A stretch of 38,881 bases of DNA from JAKFFN01 sp964444305 (GTDB lineage Bacteria; Sumerlaeota; Sumerlaeia; Sumerlaeales; Sumerlaeaceae): NCBI GenBank assembly GCA_964444305.1, contig CAYUGQ010000013.1:1-38881 (forward strand), written 5' to 3'. This document shows, in pieces, positions 8,040 through 16,055 of the stretch (position 1 is the stretch's first letter; every line of letters starts with the position of its first letter). A model generated the notes under the pieces. It was not told the DNA's origin. It ran no database searches and saw only the letters and a list, made by a program, of their open reading frames with translations. Made by a program: the position numbers and the translations under genes.

Positions 8040-8067
8040 TGGCCCGCCAGGATGTTCCTGCGGGCCA
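8040..8067 (-). other. Strong hairpin just upstream of the YafK-like gene
   Basis: TGGCCCGC (8040-8047) pairs exactly with GCGGGCCA (8060-8067), and inside it AGGA (8049-8052) pairs with TCCT (8056-8059) around a three-base loop with one bulged base. It ends 16 bases before the chosen ATG. No U-run follows on the minus strand, so it may be a Rho-assisted terminator, an mRNA stabiliser or a translational control element. Confidence 0.5.
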
Positions 8068-8100
8068 CCTCAAGACTGTAAAAATATGTTAAGTCCGACT

Positions 8101-8115
8101 GCCGACGGCGTCGGC
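8101..8115 (-). terminator. Candidate terminator hairpin after the small lipoprotein gene
   Basis: GCCGAC-GGC-GTCGGC forms a perfect six-base-pair stem with a three-base loop, 12 bases past the lipoprotein stop. On the minus strand a T-rich stretch (ATATTTTTAC) follows, but about 15 bases later, so intrinsic termination is only possible. Confidence 0.4.
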
Positions 8116-8127
8116 TAAACAGTTAAC

Positions 8128-8445
8128 TTACTCGGCAACTGCGGGCTCAGCTGTAGCATCAGGCTGAGGCGCAGCTTGCTCTTCATTCTGCGCAGGAGCA
8201 TCGGCGGGTTTGTCGCCCAGGCGGTCCGTGCCTTCGGGGGCACTAGCTACGGTTTCGGTGGTTACGCCAAGCTGGCCTTCCACATTTGGCTGATCAAGCA
8301 AATGTCCGGTCTGAGGGGCCGTTACGACACCATACTGGCTGTAGTCGGGCACGGCCTGCACCTGGACAGATCTCTCACTGCGATCACAGCCCATAAAGGG
8401 AACAGACGCTACGGCAAGGGTGAAAGCGAAAATTTTGAAATGCAT
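8128..8445 (-). CDS. Small predicted lipoprotein, Ala/Pro/Glu-rich tail
   Basis: 105 residues. A short charged start and hydrophobic segment (IFAFTLAVASVPFMGC) end in a lipobox-like FMGC with Cys20, so lipidation and membrane anchoring are likely. The mature part has no recognisable domain. Its last 40 residues are Ala, Pro, Glu, Gln and Asp-rich and probably disordered. The ATG at 8445 has GGAG about 11 bases upstream. It lies between map and the YafK-like gene on the same strand; its position next to a possible lipoprotein-peptidoglycan hydrolase is suggestive but unproven. Function unknown. Confidence 0.75.
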   Translation of the reverse strand: MHFKIFAFTLAVASVPFMGCDRSERSVQVQAVPDYSQYGVVTAPQTGHLLDQPNVEGQLGVTTETVASAPEGTDRLGDKPADAPAQNEEQAAPQPDATAEPAVAE

Positions 8446-8615
8446 GGTTGAGTACTCCAGAGTTCATTTAATAAAAATTGATAGCGGTGCCATAGTGCGG
8501 CCGGATGGTAAGTCCAAACGGAGCAGTATTCATACCATCAAAGCCCCATGACAAATCTGCCGATGCCAGCAAACTGTGGGGATTTACCGGAAAAGGCGTC
8601 AATATTCAAAGTGAC

Positions 8616-9368
8616 TCAGGCCGTTAAAATCTGCGGACCGTCCGCGGTGACAGCAATTGTATGCTCGAAGTGAGCCGAGTAAGCTCCATCAGCAGTGACC
8701 ACAGTCCAGTCGTCGTCCAAAGTTTCCGTCTGCCAAACCCCAATATTAACCATAGGCTCCACAGCCAGAACAAGACCTTCCTGCAGGCGGAAGCCGGTGT
8801 CAGGCTTGCCGAAATTCGGCACCTGGGGTGCCTCGTGCATGGCGCGGCCGATACCGTGGCCGGTGTATTCGCGCACGATGGAGAAGCCTTCTTTTTCCAC
8901 ATGTTCCTGTACGGCATAAGAGACAGTTCCGATGCGCGTCCCGACAATCATTTTCTCGATGGCCTTATAAAGAGACTCCTCAGTGACTCGAAGAAGTTTC
9001 TGGGCCTCATCAGAGATTGTACCCACCGGAAATGTGGTGGCGGTGTCGGAATAAAAGCCGTTAAGAACCAGGCCGCAGTCCACGCTGACAATATCGCCGT
9101 CTTTCAAGATTCGATTACTGGGTATGCCGTGAACGACCTCTTCGTTGACAGAAGTACACAACGTGGCTGGAAAACCGTGGTAACCGAGAAACGCCGGACG
9201 AGCACCTGCTCCTTCAATGAGTTCACGAGCTTTCCGGTCCATCTGCGCCGTCGTTACGCCCGGAGCCACCATTTTGGCAACTTCATCAAACACCTGCCGC
9301 AGCAGCTTGCCGGCAGTCCGCATTTTTTCGATCTCAGCGGGGGACTTTAGTTCAATTCGTCTGCTCAT
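8616..9368 (-). CDS. map: Type I methionine aminopeptidase
   Basis: 250 residues, full length for the bacterial type I enzyme. It removes the initiator Met from nascent proteins in the cytoplasm. The dinuclear metal ligands are all visible: Asp97 (VSVDCGL), Asp108 (YSDTATTF), His171 (GHGIG), Glu204 (VEPM) and Glu235 (HFEHT), with substrate-contacting His80 (VVHGIPS) and His178. The ATG at 9368 overlaps the adk stop by four bases (ATGA), so it is translationally coupled to adk. It is the last gene of the secY-adk-map segment. Confidence 0.97.
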   Translation of the reverse strand: MSRRIELKSPAEIEKMRTAGKLLRQVFDEVAKMVAPGVTTAQMDRKARELIEGAGARPAFLGYHGFPATLCTSVNEEVVHGIPSNRILKDGDIVSVDCGLVLNGFYSDTATTFPVGTISDEAQKLLRVTEESLYKAIEKMIVGTRIGTVSYAVQEHVEKEGFSIVREYTGHGIGRAMHEAPQVPNFGKPDTGFRLQEGLVLAVEPMVNIGVWQTETLDDDWTVVTADGAYSAHFEHTIAVTADGPQILTA

Positions 9369-10119
9369 GGATTATCCTGTCCGGCTGATGGCCCGGAGCT
9401 ACCAGAAACAGAGTCGTGACATGGAGGCACTCCGCCGAGTTTATCCAGAACAGAAGCGATGCGAGACTGAACTTCCTTTACGGTGCCCAGACCTTCCACC
9501 GGGTGGAGCAACTGGCGGGATTTGTAATGATCCAGTAGAGGTTCAGATTGAGAATGATACTCATCAATCCGGCGACGGACAGTGGCCTCATTATCGTCGC
9601 TGCGGTGTACCAACTCGCCGCCGCAGTTTGGACACTTATGAGTGTTCTCAACGGGGTTCAGGGCGAGATTGATAATCGTGCCGCAGGCGCCGCAGGTGCG
9701 ACGGGAGGTAATTCGAGTGATTAATGCTTCCGGATCCACCATGATGGCGATAACGCCGGAGAGTTTCATACCTAGCTCGTCAAAGATTCTATCGAGCTGG
9801 TCGGCTTGTTCGCGATTGCGCGGATAGCCGTCAAACAGGACGCAGGCGCCCTGTGAATTCAGTTCATTGAGTTTTTTTTTACCATATCACCGATATGGTT
9901 GTCGGGGACCAAGCCGCCGGTCTGGATGTAACCTTCTGCTATCTTGCCAAGTTCAGAACCGTTGCGAATCTCTTCCCGGAGAATGTCACCGGTGGAGATA
10001 TGAGCAAAGCCGTAAGTCTTAACAAGGTGAATCGACTGCGTACCCTTTCCGGACCCCGGGGGTCCGAAAAGGATAATATGCATGGGGTTATTTGGTGTGC
10101 TAGTTGAAGTGTGTGTCAT
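9365..10119 (-). CDS. adk: Adenylate kinase, reading frame interrupted at an A9 run
   Basis: The N-terminal part (10119 to about 9872) has the P-loop GPPGSGKGT (Lys25) and the AMP-site ISTGDILR. The C-terminal part, in another frame (9871-9365), has FDGYPRN, a zinc-type LID domain (CGACG...CPNCG) and RRRIDEYHSQ. The N-terminal frame ends in TGA four codons after a run of nine A residues (plus-strand T9 at 9872-9880). One extra A, or a -1 ribosomal slip, joins the halves exactly into about 251 residues. All key motifs survive, which points to a sequencing error or a recoding event rather than decay. It converts ATP and AMP to two ADP. The gene sits between secY and map as usual. Confidence 0.9.
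9872..9899 (-). other. A9 slippery run with an abutting perfect hairpin inside adk
   Basis: On the coding strand ACCATATC-GGT-GATATGGT (9899 to 9881) is a perfect eight-base-pair stem with a three-base loop. It is followed with no gap by nine A residues (9880 to 9872) and then C. The zero frame reads GTA AAA AAA AAC, which contains the -1 slippery heptamer A AAA AAC in the proper phase. A weaker downstream stem, CAGG-GCG-CCTG, lies about 17 bases later. This is where the adk frame changes. Confidence 0.7.
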
Positions 10120-10143
10120 AATTCTAAAGTCTTAAATTCCCTT

Positions 10144-11562
10144 CTACCGCCACTTGGCGCTGGTGCGCCGTGCCGCAAAACCTTCGTAATGTCGCATCAG
10201 CAATTGGGATTCGATCTGCTTGAGCGTGTCCAGAAGTACACCGACCACGATGATCAGACCAGTGCCGCCGACGAAATTCAGACCCTGGTATGGCATATCA
10301 TAACCGACCTGCAAGACCATGGGAAGAACTGCGATTGTCACCAGGAACAAAGCACCGAAGGTGGTGATGCGGGTCAGAACATAATCGATGTACTCGCTGG
10401 TGGGGCGGCCCGGGCGTTTGCCGGGCACAAATGAACCACTCTTTTTCAGGTTGTTGGCGATATCGTCCGGGTTAAACGTCACAGCCGTATAGAAGTAACA
10501 GAAGAAACCGGTCATCAGGGCGAACGTCACGATGTGAGGGTTGACCGCCTTCAGGACGTTAAAGATACCACCCTGTTCGAGGCCAAGAATGTTATAGAGG
10601 TTGGTCGAGCTGCTGATGGCAAAGAAATTAGCAAAAGCTCCACCCATGCCCGATTCGGAACCGCCCGGTAGAACCTGTGCGATAAAGCCGGGGAAGGCCA
10701 GGATTGCAGAAGCGAAAATAACTGGAATCACGTTTGCGGTGTTGACCTTTAAAGGTAGATAGCTGGATCCGCTTCCACCCATCACACGGCGGCCCACTAC
10801 TCGGCGAGCATGTTGCATGGGGATTCGGCGCGTTCCATCCTGGATCAAAACGATAGCCACCGTCGAAACAAAGAAAAGGAACAAAATCAGAATGCCCCAG
10901 ATCGGAAGCACAGCGCCTTGACTGATCTGAGTCACAAGCGAAATAGCATCGCTGGGGAAAGAAGCCAGAATGCCGACAGCAATGATCAGAGAAATACCGT
11001 TACCTATACCGTTCTCCGTAATCCGCTCACCCAGCCACATCAGGAATGTTGTGCCTGCGGTCATGGCAATCATGGTTGTAAACAGGAATATCCACGAGTT
11101 TGAACCGGTCATGTAAGTCATGGGATCGGGCGCCTTCAACATGAAGATACCAAATCCTAGCCCCTGAAATAAAGCGAGGAGAACGGTGAACTGACGGGTC
11201 AGGCGGTTGATTTTGGCCTGTCCCAGCGCACCTTCCTGCTGCAACTTTTGAAGCTTCGGGTACACGACTGTCAGAAGCTGCAGAATAATCGAGACGCTGA
11301 TATAAGGCATAATGCCAAGTGCCAGCACACTGGCCTGGCGGAACGCGTTACCCGAGAAGAGGTCAACCACGGCGAACAGATTAGCGCCGATTCCCTGCCT
11401 CATCTGATCCATCTGACGTGCCAGCGCTTCGCGATCCACGAACGGCGTCGGGACGTGGGCTGCCACACGATAGATAAAGAGAATCAGAAGGGTAAAGAGC
11501 ACCTTCTTTTTCAGGTCCGGAATTTTCCAGATGTGATTTAGAGCACCAACGGAGCGTATCAA
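10144..11562 (-). CDS. secY: Preprotein translocase subunit SecY
   Basis: 472 residues with about ten membrane segments. The N-terminus (LNHIWKIPDLKKKVLFTLLIL) and the plug/TM2 region (NLFAVVDLFSGNAFRQASVLALGIMPYISVSI, seen in part) are typical of SecY. A cytoplasmic loop carries GTRRIPMQHARR, and FNPDDIANNLKKSG is the conserved loop before TM9. It forms the channel of the Sec translocon with SecE and SecG. The start is a TTG at 11562, preceded by AGGATAAG as ribosome binding site; no ATG fits. It follows rplO by 102 bases and precedes adk by 24. Confidence 0.97.
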   Translation of the reverse strand: MIRSVGALNHIWKIPDLKKKVLFTLLILFIYRVAAHVPTPFVDREALARQMDQMRQGIGANLFAVVDLFSGNAFRQASVLALGIMPYISVSIILQLLTVVYPKLQKLQQEGALGQAKINRLTRQFTVLLALFQGLGFGIFMLKAPDPMTYMTGSNSWIFLFTTMIAMTAGTTFLMWLGERITENGIGNGISLIIAVGILASFPSDAISLVTQISQGAVLPIWGILILFLFFVSTVAIVLIQDGTRRIPMQHARRVVGRRVMGGSGSSYLPLKVNTANVIPVIFASAILAFPGFIAQVLPGGSESGMGGAFANFFAISSSTNLYNILGLEQGGIFNVLKAVNPHIVTFALMTGFFCYFYTAVTFNPDDIANNLKKSGSFVPGKRPGRPTSEYIDYVLTRITTFGALFLVTIAVLPMVLQVGYDMPYQGLNFVGGTGLIIVVGVLLDTLKQIESQLLMRHYEGFAARRTSAKWR

Positions 11563-11664
11563 CTTATCCTAACCTCGTTTAAACAGGGCAAGCCGAAGGT
11601 CTAACAGCAGACCCCCGGCCGTCCGGAAATCATCTACATATCCATGGCCGTAAAAGCCATAATG

Positions 11665-12132
11665 TTACTCAGCAGTCGCCGCGGAGTCCAGCAGTTCCAC
11701 GGTGCCGCCAGCAGCCTCAATCTTTTCACGAGCTGACTTTGAGAAGCGATGCGCTTTCACTGTCAACTTCCGTTTTAGTTCGCCGTTGCCCAGCACTTTA
11801 ACAATGGTAGCCCGGTTGCGAATTTTGCCTGCGCTTTTAAGCGCATCCATATCCACCACCGCACCTTCGTCAAATGTATCCAGCACGTCGAGGTTTACAA
11901 TCTCAACTTCCTTGCGGAAGATGTTTGTAAAGCCGCGCTTTGGCACCCGGCGAATCAGGGGCATCTGGCCGCCCTCAAAGCCGCTGGCGTAGCCTTTACC
12001 ACGGCCACTGCGAGCCTGAGAGCCCTTATGTCCAAATCCGGACGTCTTGCCAAGTCCGCTGCCCTGGCCACGGCCACGGCGCTTTCTCGACTGCGCACGT
12101 CCTGGATCTTTGCCTAGTTCATGTATTTTCAT
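11665..12132 (-). CDS. rplO: 50S ribosomal protein L15
   Basis: 155 residues. The basic Gly-rich N-terminus (RKRRGRGQGSGLGKTSGFGHKG) and the GFEGGQMPLIRRVPKRGF block are diagnostic of L15, which binds 23S rRNA late in large-subunit assembly. An ATG start and an Ala-rich C-terminus are present. It lies between rpmD (49 bases upstream) and secY, the standard spc-operon order. Confidence 0.97.
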   Translation of the reverse strand: MKIHELGKDPGRAQSRKRRGRGQGSGLGKTSGFGHKGSQARSGRGKGYASGFEGGQMPLIRRVPKRGFTNIFRKEVEIVNLDVLDTFDEGAVVDMDALKSAGKIRNRATIVKVLGNGELKRKLTVKAHRFSKSAREKIEAAGGTVELLDSAATAE

Positions 12133-12181
12133 GGTAGTTTGTACCTGTCAAATCAATTTCAAAAAAAGTTAACGCTGACGA

Positions 12182-12367
12182 TCAGTCGATCTTTTCGATC
12201 TTGCAAAGATAGCCAACCTGCCGCAACATGCCTTCGATCTGCGGCGTGAGCACATGCTCACGGGTCTGGTTCAGCTTGGTGAATCCCAGGGCCTTGATAG
12301 TGCCCTTGTGTTCCTTCTGCCGGTTAATAGTGCTGGTTGTCCAGGTGACGCGTACTTTCTGGGCCAT
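12182..12367 (-). CDS. rpmD: 50S ribosomal protein L30
   Basis: 61 residues, full length for bacterial L30. VRVTWTTSTINRQKEHKGTI and LGFTKLNQTREH match the L30 fold, which binds 23S rRNA. It starts three bases after the rpsE stop, so translation is likely coupled. Confidence 0.95.
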   Translation of the reverse strand: MAQKVRVTWTTSTINRQKEHKGTIKALGFTKLNQTREHVLTPQIEGMLRQVGYLCKIEKID

Positions 12368-12370
12368 GGC

Positions 12371-13081
12371 TTACTGCTCCTCTTTACCTTCGCTGAAAGC
12401 GGAAGTATCATACTGGGGCTGCTCTTCAGCAGGCTGAGATGAAGCCTCGCGACCAAACAACTCCGGCACCGAACGTCCACGCAGGCGGGCAATCTCATCA
12501 GCGCTGTGAAGCGATGCAAGACCAGCCACCGTAGCGCGAACCACGTTAATCTTGTTGTTCGTACCGATCACCTTGGTCAGAATGTCGTGGATACCGGCAA
12601 GATTCAGCACGGTACGCACGCCTGCTCCGGCGATAAGTCCGGTACCGGCAGAAGCTGGCTTAAGCACAACCCGCCCGGCACCAAACCGGCCGATGGTGGC
12701 ATGAGGAATGGTGCGGCCCTTCATGGGGACCTTAACCAGATTCTTCTTACCGTCCTCAACAGCCTTGCTGATAGCCTCCGGCACTTCGTTAGCTTTGCCG
12801 AAGCCTACACCAACATAGCCGTTGCCATCTCCCACAACCACGAGGGCTGCGAAGCTGAAACGACGGCCACCTTTAACCACCTTAGCGGTACGGTTAAGCT
12901 GAATGACTTCTTCTTTCAGATTAAGCGACTTTGTATCAATGCGTTCTGGCGCTTTATATGACGAGACGTAAGCATCCACTTCAGGAGCAGCTCCGCCGGC
13001 ATTACCTGCCTGCTGATCCGCCACTGCGGTTGCATCCGTTACCGGTGCCTCTGTCGTTGGTTCCTGTTCGTTATGACTCAC
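12371..13081 (-). CDS. rpsE: 30S ribosomal protein S5 with long N- and C-terminal extensions
   Basis: 236 residues, about 70 more than the usual 165. The core has VVKGGRRFSFAALVVVGD, VGVGFGKANEVPEAISKA and GTGLIAGAGVRTVL, the conserved S5 double-stranded-RNA-binding and helix region needed for decoding accuracy. The first 55 residues are acidic and Ala/Thr-rich, and the last 25 are Gln/Glu-rich; both look disordered. The start is a GTG at 13081 with AAAGG upstream. An internal start near the core cannot be excluded, but the whole frame is open and codon use is even. Confidence 0.95.
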   Translation of the reverse strand: MSHNEQEPTTEAPVTDATAVADQQAGNAGGAAPEVDAYVSSYKAPERIDTKSLNLKEEVIQLNRTAKVVKGGRRFSFAALVVVGDGNGYVGVGFGKANEVPEAISKAVEDGKKNLVKVPMKGRTIPHATIGRFGAGRVVLKPASAGTGLIAGAGVRTVLNLAGIHDILTKVIGTNNKINVVRATVAGLASLHSADEIARLRGRSVPELFGREASSQPAEEQPQYDTSAFSEGKEEQ

Positions 13082-13166
13082 TATTCGACCTTTTCCCTTT
13101 TACCCGACTGCCGTGCTGCCGTTTGAGCCTGGCATCGACACCAAAGCCGGATGATAACTGCAATCT

Positions 13167-13535
13167 TTAAAACTTCAAACCGGCTTCGCGGGCCGCATCC
13201 GCTACTGCTTTAACAATACCATGGTACCGATAACCACTGCGGTCAAACACGACCGACTCGTGACCGGAACCTTTGGCCTTTTCAGCAATCAGGCGACCAA
13301 TCTGCTTGCCGCCTTCCACGTTTGCGAAAGACTTCTTCCCGGAGCTTTTGTTCTCTTTTGTGTTTGTCGTCACTGAAAGAATGCAGCGCCCTGAGGCATC
13401 ATCGATCAACTGCACATAGAGATGCTTCAGGCTCTTATAAATCGAAAGCCGTGGCCGCTCCGCGGTGCCGCGGATGTTTTTGCGAATTCGCAAATGACGC
13501 TTCTCGCGCCTGTCCAGTGTCCGTGTGTCCAGCAT
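13167..13535 (-). CDS. rplR: 50S ribosomal protein L18
   Basis: 122 residues. RLSIYKSLKHLYVQLIDD and VVFDRSGYRYHGIVKAVADAARE match L18, the 5S rRNA-binding protein of the central protuberance. ATG start; it sits between rplF and rpsE as in the spc operon. Confidence 0.96.
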   Translation of the reverse strand: MLDTRTLDRREKRHLRIRKNIRGTAERPRLSIYKSLKHLYVQLIDDASGRCILSVTTNTKENKSSGKKSFANVEGGKQIGRLIAEKAKGSGHESVVFDRSGYRYHGIVKAVADAAREAGLKF

Positions 13536-13604
13536 TTAATCTCTTCCTTAATCGATCCGCCGCAAATAGGCAGACCCGTATGAAAAACTGTTTCTGCGTC
13601 GCAA

Positions 13605-14144
13605 TTACTTGCCGGCAGATTTACCAACTTTACGACGTACGACCTCGTCGATGTACCGAATGCCTTTGCCTTTGTATGGCTCGGGCGGACGCGCCGCGCG
13701 AACCTGGGCTGCAATCTGACCCACGGCCTGCTTGTCAAAGCCACTGATGACGATAGAAGTCGGCTTGGGCACCTCGAACGTGATACCGTTTGGTGCATCA
13801 AAATAAACCGGGTGAGACTTACCGACGCTCAAATTGAGGCGATTGCCTTCCATGGCGGCACGATAGCCAACGCCCTGGATTTCCAGTTCCTTCTTAAAGC
13901 CTTCTGTTACGCCGGTAACCATGTTGCTGACCATGCGCTGTACCAGACCGTGAAACGCCCGGGCCTGTTTGTCGTCACCATGACGCTCAACGCGTAGCTC
14001 GCCTTCAGCCTGGGTAACTGATACCCGGGGCGGAACGATCAGGCTCAGCTCACCCTTGGGTCCCTTTATGCGGATCTCATTCTTATCCTGCGTAAAGGTG
14101 ACAGTCTTGGGCATCGGTATAGGAGTTTTACCTATGCGGCTCAT
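13605..14144 (-). CDS. rplF: 50S ribosomal protein L6
   Basis: 179 residues, normal length. MSRIGKTPIPMPKTV at the N-terminus and the C-terminal PPEPYKGKGIRYIDE signature are diagnostic. L6 binds 23S rRNA near the factor-binding site. ATG start, 85 bases after rpsH. Confidence 0.97.
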   Translation of the reverse strand: MSRIGKTPIPMPKTVTFTQDKNEIRIKGPKGELSLIVPPRVSVTQAEGELRVERHGDDKQARAFHGLVQRMVSNMVTGVTEGFKKELEIQGVGYRAAMEGNRLNLSVGKSHPVYFDAPNGITFEVPKPTSIVISGFDKQAVGQIAAQVRAARPPEPYKGKGIRYIDEVVRRKVGKSAGK

Positions 14145-14229
14145 TTTTAAAAGTTCTCTCTTTAAGTCTCAACTGAACGAAAAACGAAACAATGGTTGGC
14201 GGACAGTTGGCAGCCGCCTCCCACCATGC

Positions 14230-14634
14230 TTACCAGATGCTGCAAAGGACCTCGCCGCCCACGTTCTGCATGCGGCAGTGCTTATCCGTCAACAGTCCCC
14301 GGCTGGTGGATACGATGGTGATTCCCAGGCCGTCCAGAGTGCGAGGAATTTCCCGCGCTGAGGCATACCGGCGAATACCAGGCTTAGAAATACGCTTCAG
14401 TCCATGGAGCACACGCTCACGGTCTGCACCGTACTTCAGATAAACTTTAATGGGGCTTTTGATACCCTTGGTTTTCGGGTTCCAGAAGCAGGCTTTGATG
14501 AAGCCCTCTTCCTTCAAAATCTTTGCAATTTCCCATTTAATCTTGGAATAGGGAATCTCAACTTCTTCATGACGCGCCGTATTCGCATTGCGGATGCGCG
14601 TGATCATGTCGGCTATTGGATCGGTAACTGGCAT
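14230..14634 (-). CDS. rpsH: 30S ribosomal protein S8
   Basis: 134 residues from the ATG at 14634 (MPVTDPIADMITRIRNA, the standard S8 start). The C-terminal STSRGLLTDKHCRMQNVGGEVLC is a variant of the S8 signature. S8 binds the central domain of 16S rRNA and in E. coli represses the spc operon. The frame stays open 35 codons upstream, but that stretch is non-homologous. The spacing to rpsN is unusually long at 200 bases. Confidence 0.96.
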   Translation of the reverse strand: MPVTDPIADMITRIRNANTARHEEVEIPYSKIKWEIAKILKEEGFIKACFWNPKTKGIKSPIKVYLKYGADRERVLHGLKRISKPGIRRYASAREIPRTLDGLGITIVSTSRGLLTDKHCRMQNVGGEVLCSIW

Positions 14635-14834
14635 GGAGTTCTTTGAAACTTCTTTCTTATATATCGTGCGCAGTATCCCCAGAATGCCACCGTGTGGCAC
14701 CCCGGCAGGACTAACGCCCGGACTGTTCCTTGCGGACAAATTGCCCGCGCGAACACTACCGTTCTGCTACTTTTAAAATTCACCCCGGCCATCCGGCTTT
14801 GGGTCACCAGATGGCCAGGCAAATCATTTTCAGA
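14635..14834 (-). other. Structured 200-bp spacer between rpsN and rpsH
   Basis: Two hairpins are visible: GGCCATC/GATGGCC arms at 14787-14793 and 14810-14816, and TGCCAC-CGT-GTGGCA at 14685-14699. Neither is followed by a U-run on the minus strand. The interval holds no convincing gene and is much longer than its neighbours, so it may be an mRNA regulatory element or processing site. Confidence 0.45.
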
Positions 14835-15020
14835 TTACCAGGAGCTTTTCGTTACCCCAGGAATGTGGCCCTTGCTGGCCAGCTGGCGGAAACAAATGCG
14901 GCACATGTTGAAGTCGCGGATAAAAGCCCGGGCGCGGCCACACAAGGGGCAGCGGTTCATGCGACGGCTTTTAAACTTCGGCGCAACACGCGATTTGTAT
15001 TCTTTGGCGCAGGTTGACAT
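14835..15020 (-). CDS. rpsN: 30S ribosomal protein S14, zinc-binding type
   Basis: 61 residues. CPLCGR...CRIC supplies four Cys for one zinc, marking the short C+ form rather than the 100-residue zinc-free form. KGHIPGVTKSSW is the normal C-terminus. It helps form the 30S head. ATG start, 13 bases after rplE. Confidence 0.96.
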   Translation of the reverse strand: MSTCAKEYKSRVAPKFKSRRMNRCPLCGRARAFIRDFNMCRICFRQLASKGHIPGVTKSSW

Positions 15021-15033
15021 TCAATATCCTCTC

Positions 15034-15627
15034 TTACTTCTCGCGGAACGGATAGCCCATTAGCTTCAACAGCTCACGAGCTTCTTCATCAGTTTTAGCA
15101 GTGGTGACCGTGGTGATGTTCATACCCTTCACAGCCGTCACCTTATTAAAATCAAGTTCCATAAAAATCAGGTGCTCACGGATACCCATGGAGTGGTTTC
15201 CACGACCATCAAAGCTGCCCGTGGGCAGACCGCGGAAGTCACGAATACGCGGGATTGCCACCTTGATCAGGCGCTCCATAAACTCAAACATCATGTTGCC
15301 ACGCAAGGTAACAAAACAGCCGACCGGCATTCCCTCGCGCAGCTTAAAGGTAGAAATCGACTTCTTGGCCAGAGTACGCTTTGCCTTCTGGCCGGTGATC
15401 TGAGCCAGTTCACGCTCAGCAGCTTCCAGCACTTTAATCTCACGGCTGGCCTCGCCTACACCCATGTTCACGACGATCTTCTCAATGCGCGGGATCTGAT
15501 TCACGTTGGCATAGCCAAAGCGCTCCATCATTGCCTTGGCCACTTCGTCACGATATTTCAGGCGCATTGCCGGAGTATAGCCTTCCGGCAACGTGCCGGC
15601 TTTTGGTTTATCGATTGTTTCTGACAT
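15034..15627 (-). CDS. rplE: 50S ribosomal protein L5
   Basis: 197 residues. A short extension of about 18 residues precedes the family core (MRLKYRDEVAKAMMERFGY, PRIEKIVVNMGVGEA). GQKAKRTLAKKSISTFKLREG and the C-terminal DFNKVTAVKGMNITTVTTA block match L5, which binds 5S rRNA and contacts the P-site tRNA. ATG at 15627. Confidence 0.97.
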   Translation of the reverse strand: MSETIDKPKAGTLPEGYTPAMRLKYRDEVAKAMMERFGYANVNQIPRIEKIVVNMGVGEASREIKVLEAAERELAQITGQKAKRTLAKKSISTFKLREGMPVGCFVTLRGNMMFEFMERLIKVAIPRIRDFRGLPTGSFDGRGNHSMGIREHLIFMELDFNKVTAVKGMNITTVTTAKTDEEARELLKLMGYPFREK

Positions 15628-15710
15628 TGTCTTCTATTACCTGGATCCTAATTTGGGCGACGGCGTTGTACGTCCACCCTGGGGTAATTTCTTCGAGGCG
15701 AGCTGCAAAA

Positions 15711-16025
15711 TTACAGCTTGCCTCCACACTTCTTGCAAACGCGATTCTTGGAGCCATCGTCCTGAACCTGGGTGCCGAAACGCACGCCCTTTTTGCAGCT
15801 GTCACAATACAGCAACAGGTTAGACATATGGATCGAGGCTTCACGCTCCATGATGCCCCCACGCTGTTCAGCACTGCGGGCCCGCATGTGGCGCTTCACC
15901 ATGTTTACATTTTCAACGACAGCCCGGTTCTTTTCGGGTAGAATCGCCAGCACTTTAGCGACAGTGCCTTTGTCCTTCCCTGCAATCACCTTTACCTTGT
16001 CGTCTTTCTTAATTCTTAGCGACAT
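15711..16025 (-). CDS. rplX: 50S ribosomal protein L24
   Basis: 104 residues. The KOW motif (KVKVIAGKDKGTVAKVL) near the N-terminus and a C-terminal pair of CxxC motifs (CDSC, CKKC), probably binding zinc, identify L24, an assembly initiator of the 50S subunit. ATG start; it lies between rplN and rplE. Confidence 0.96.
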   Translation of the reverse strand: MSLRIKKDDKVKVIAGKDKGTVAKVLAILPEKNRAVVENVNMVKRHMRARSAEQRGGIMEREASIHMSNLLLYCDSCKKGVRFGTQVQDDGSKNRVCKKCGGKL

Positions 16026-16055
16026 CGTTTCCTATTCCTCAGACCATTCCGGTTA

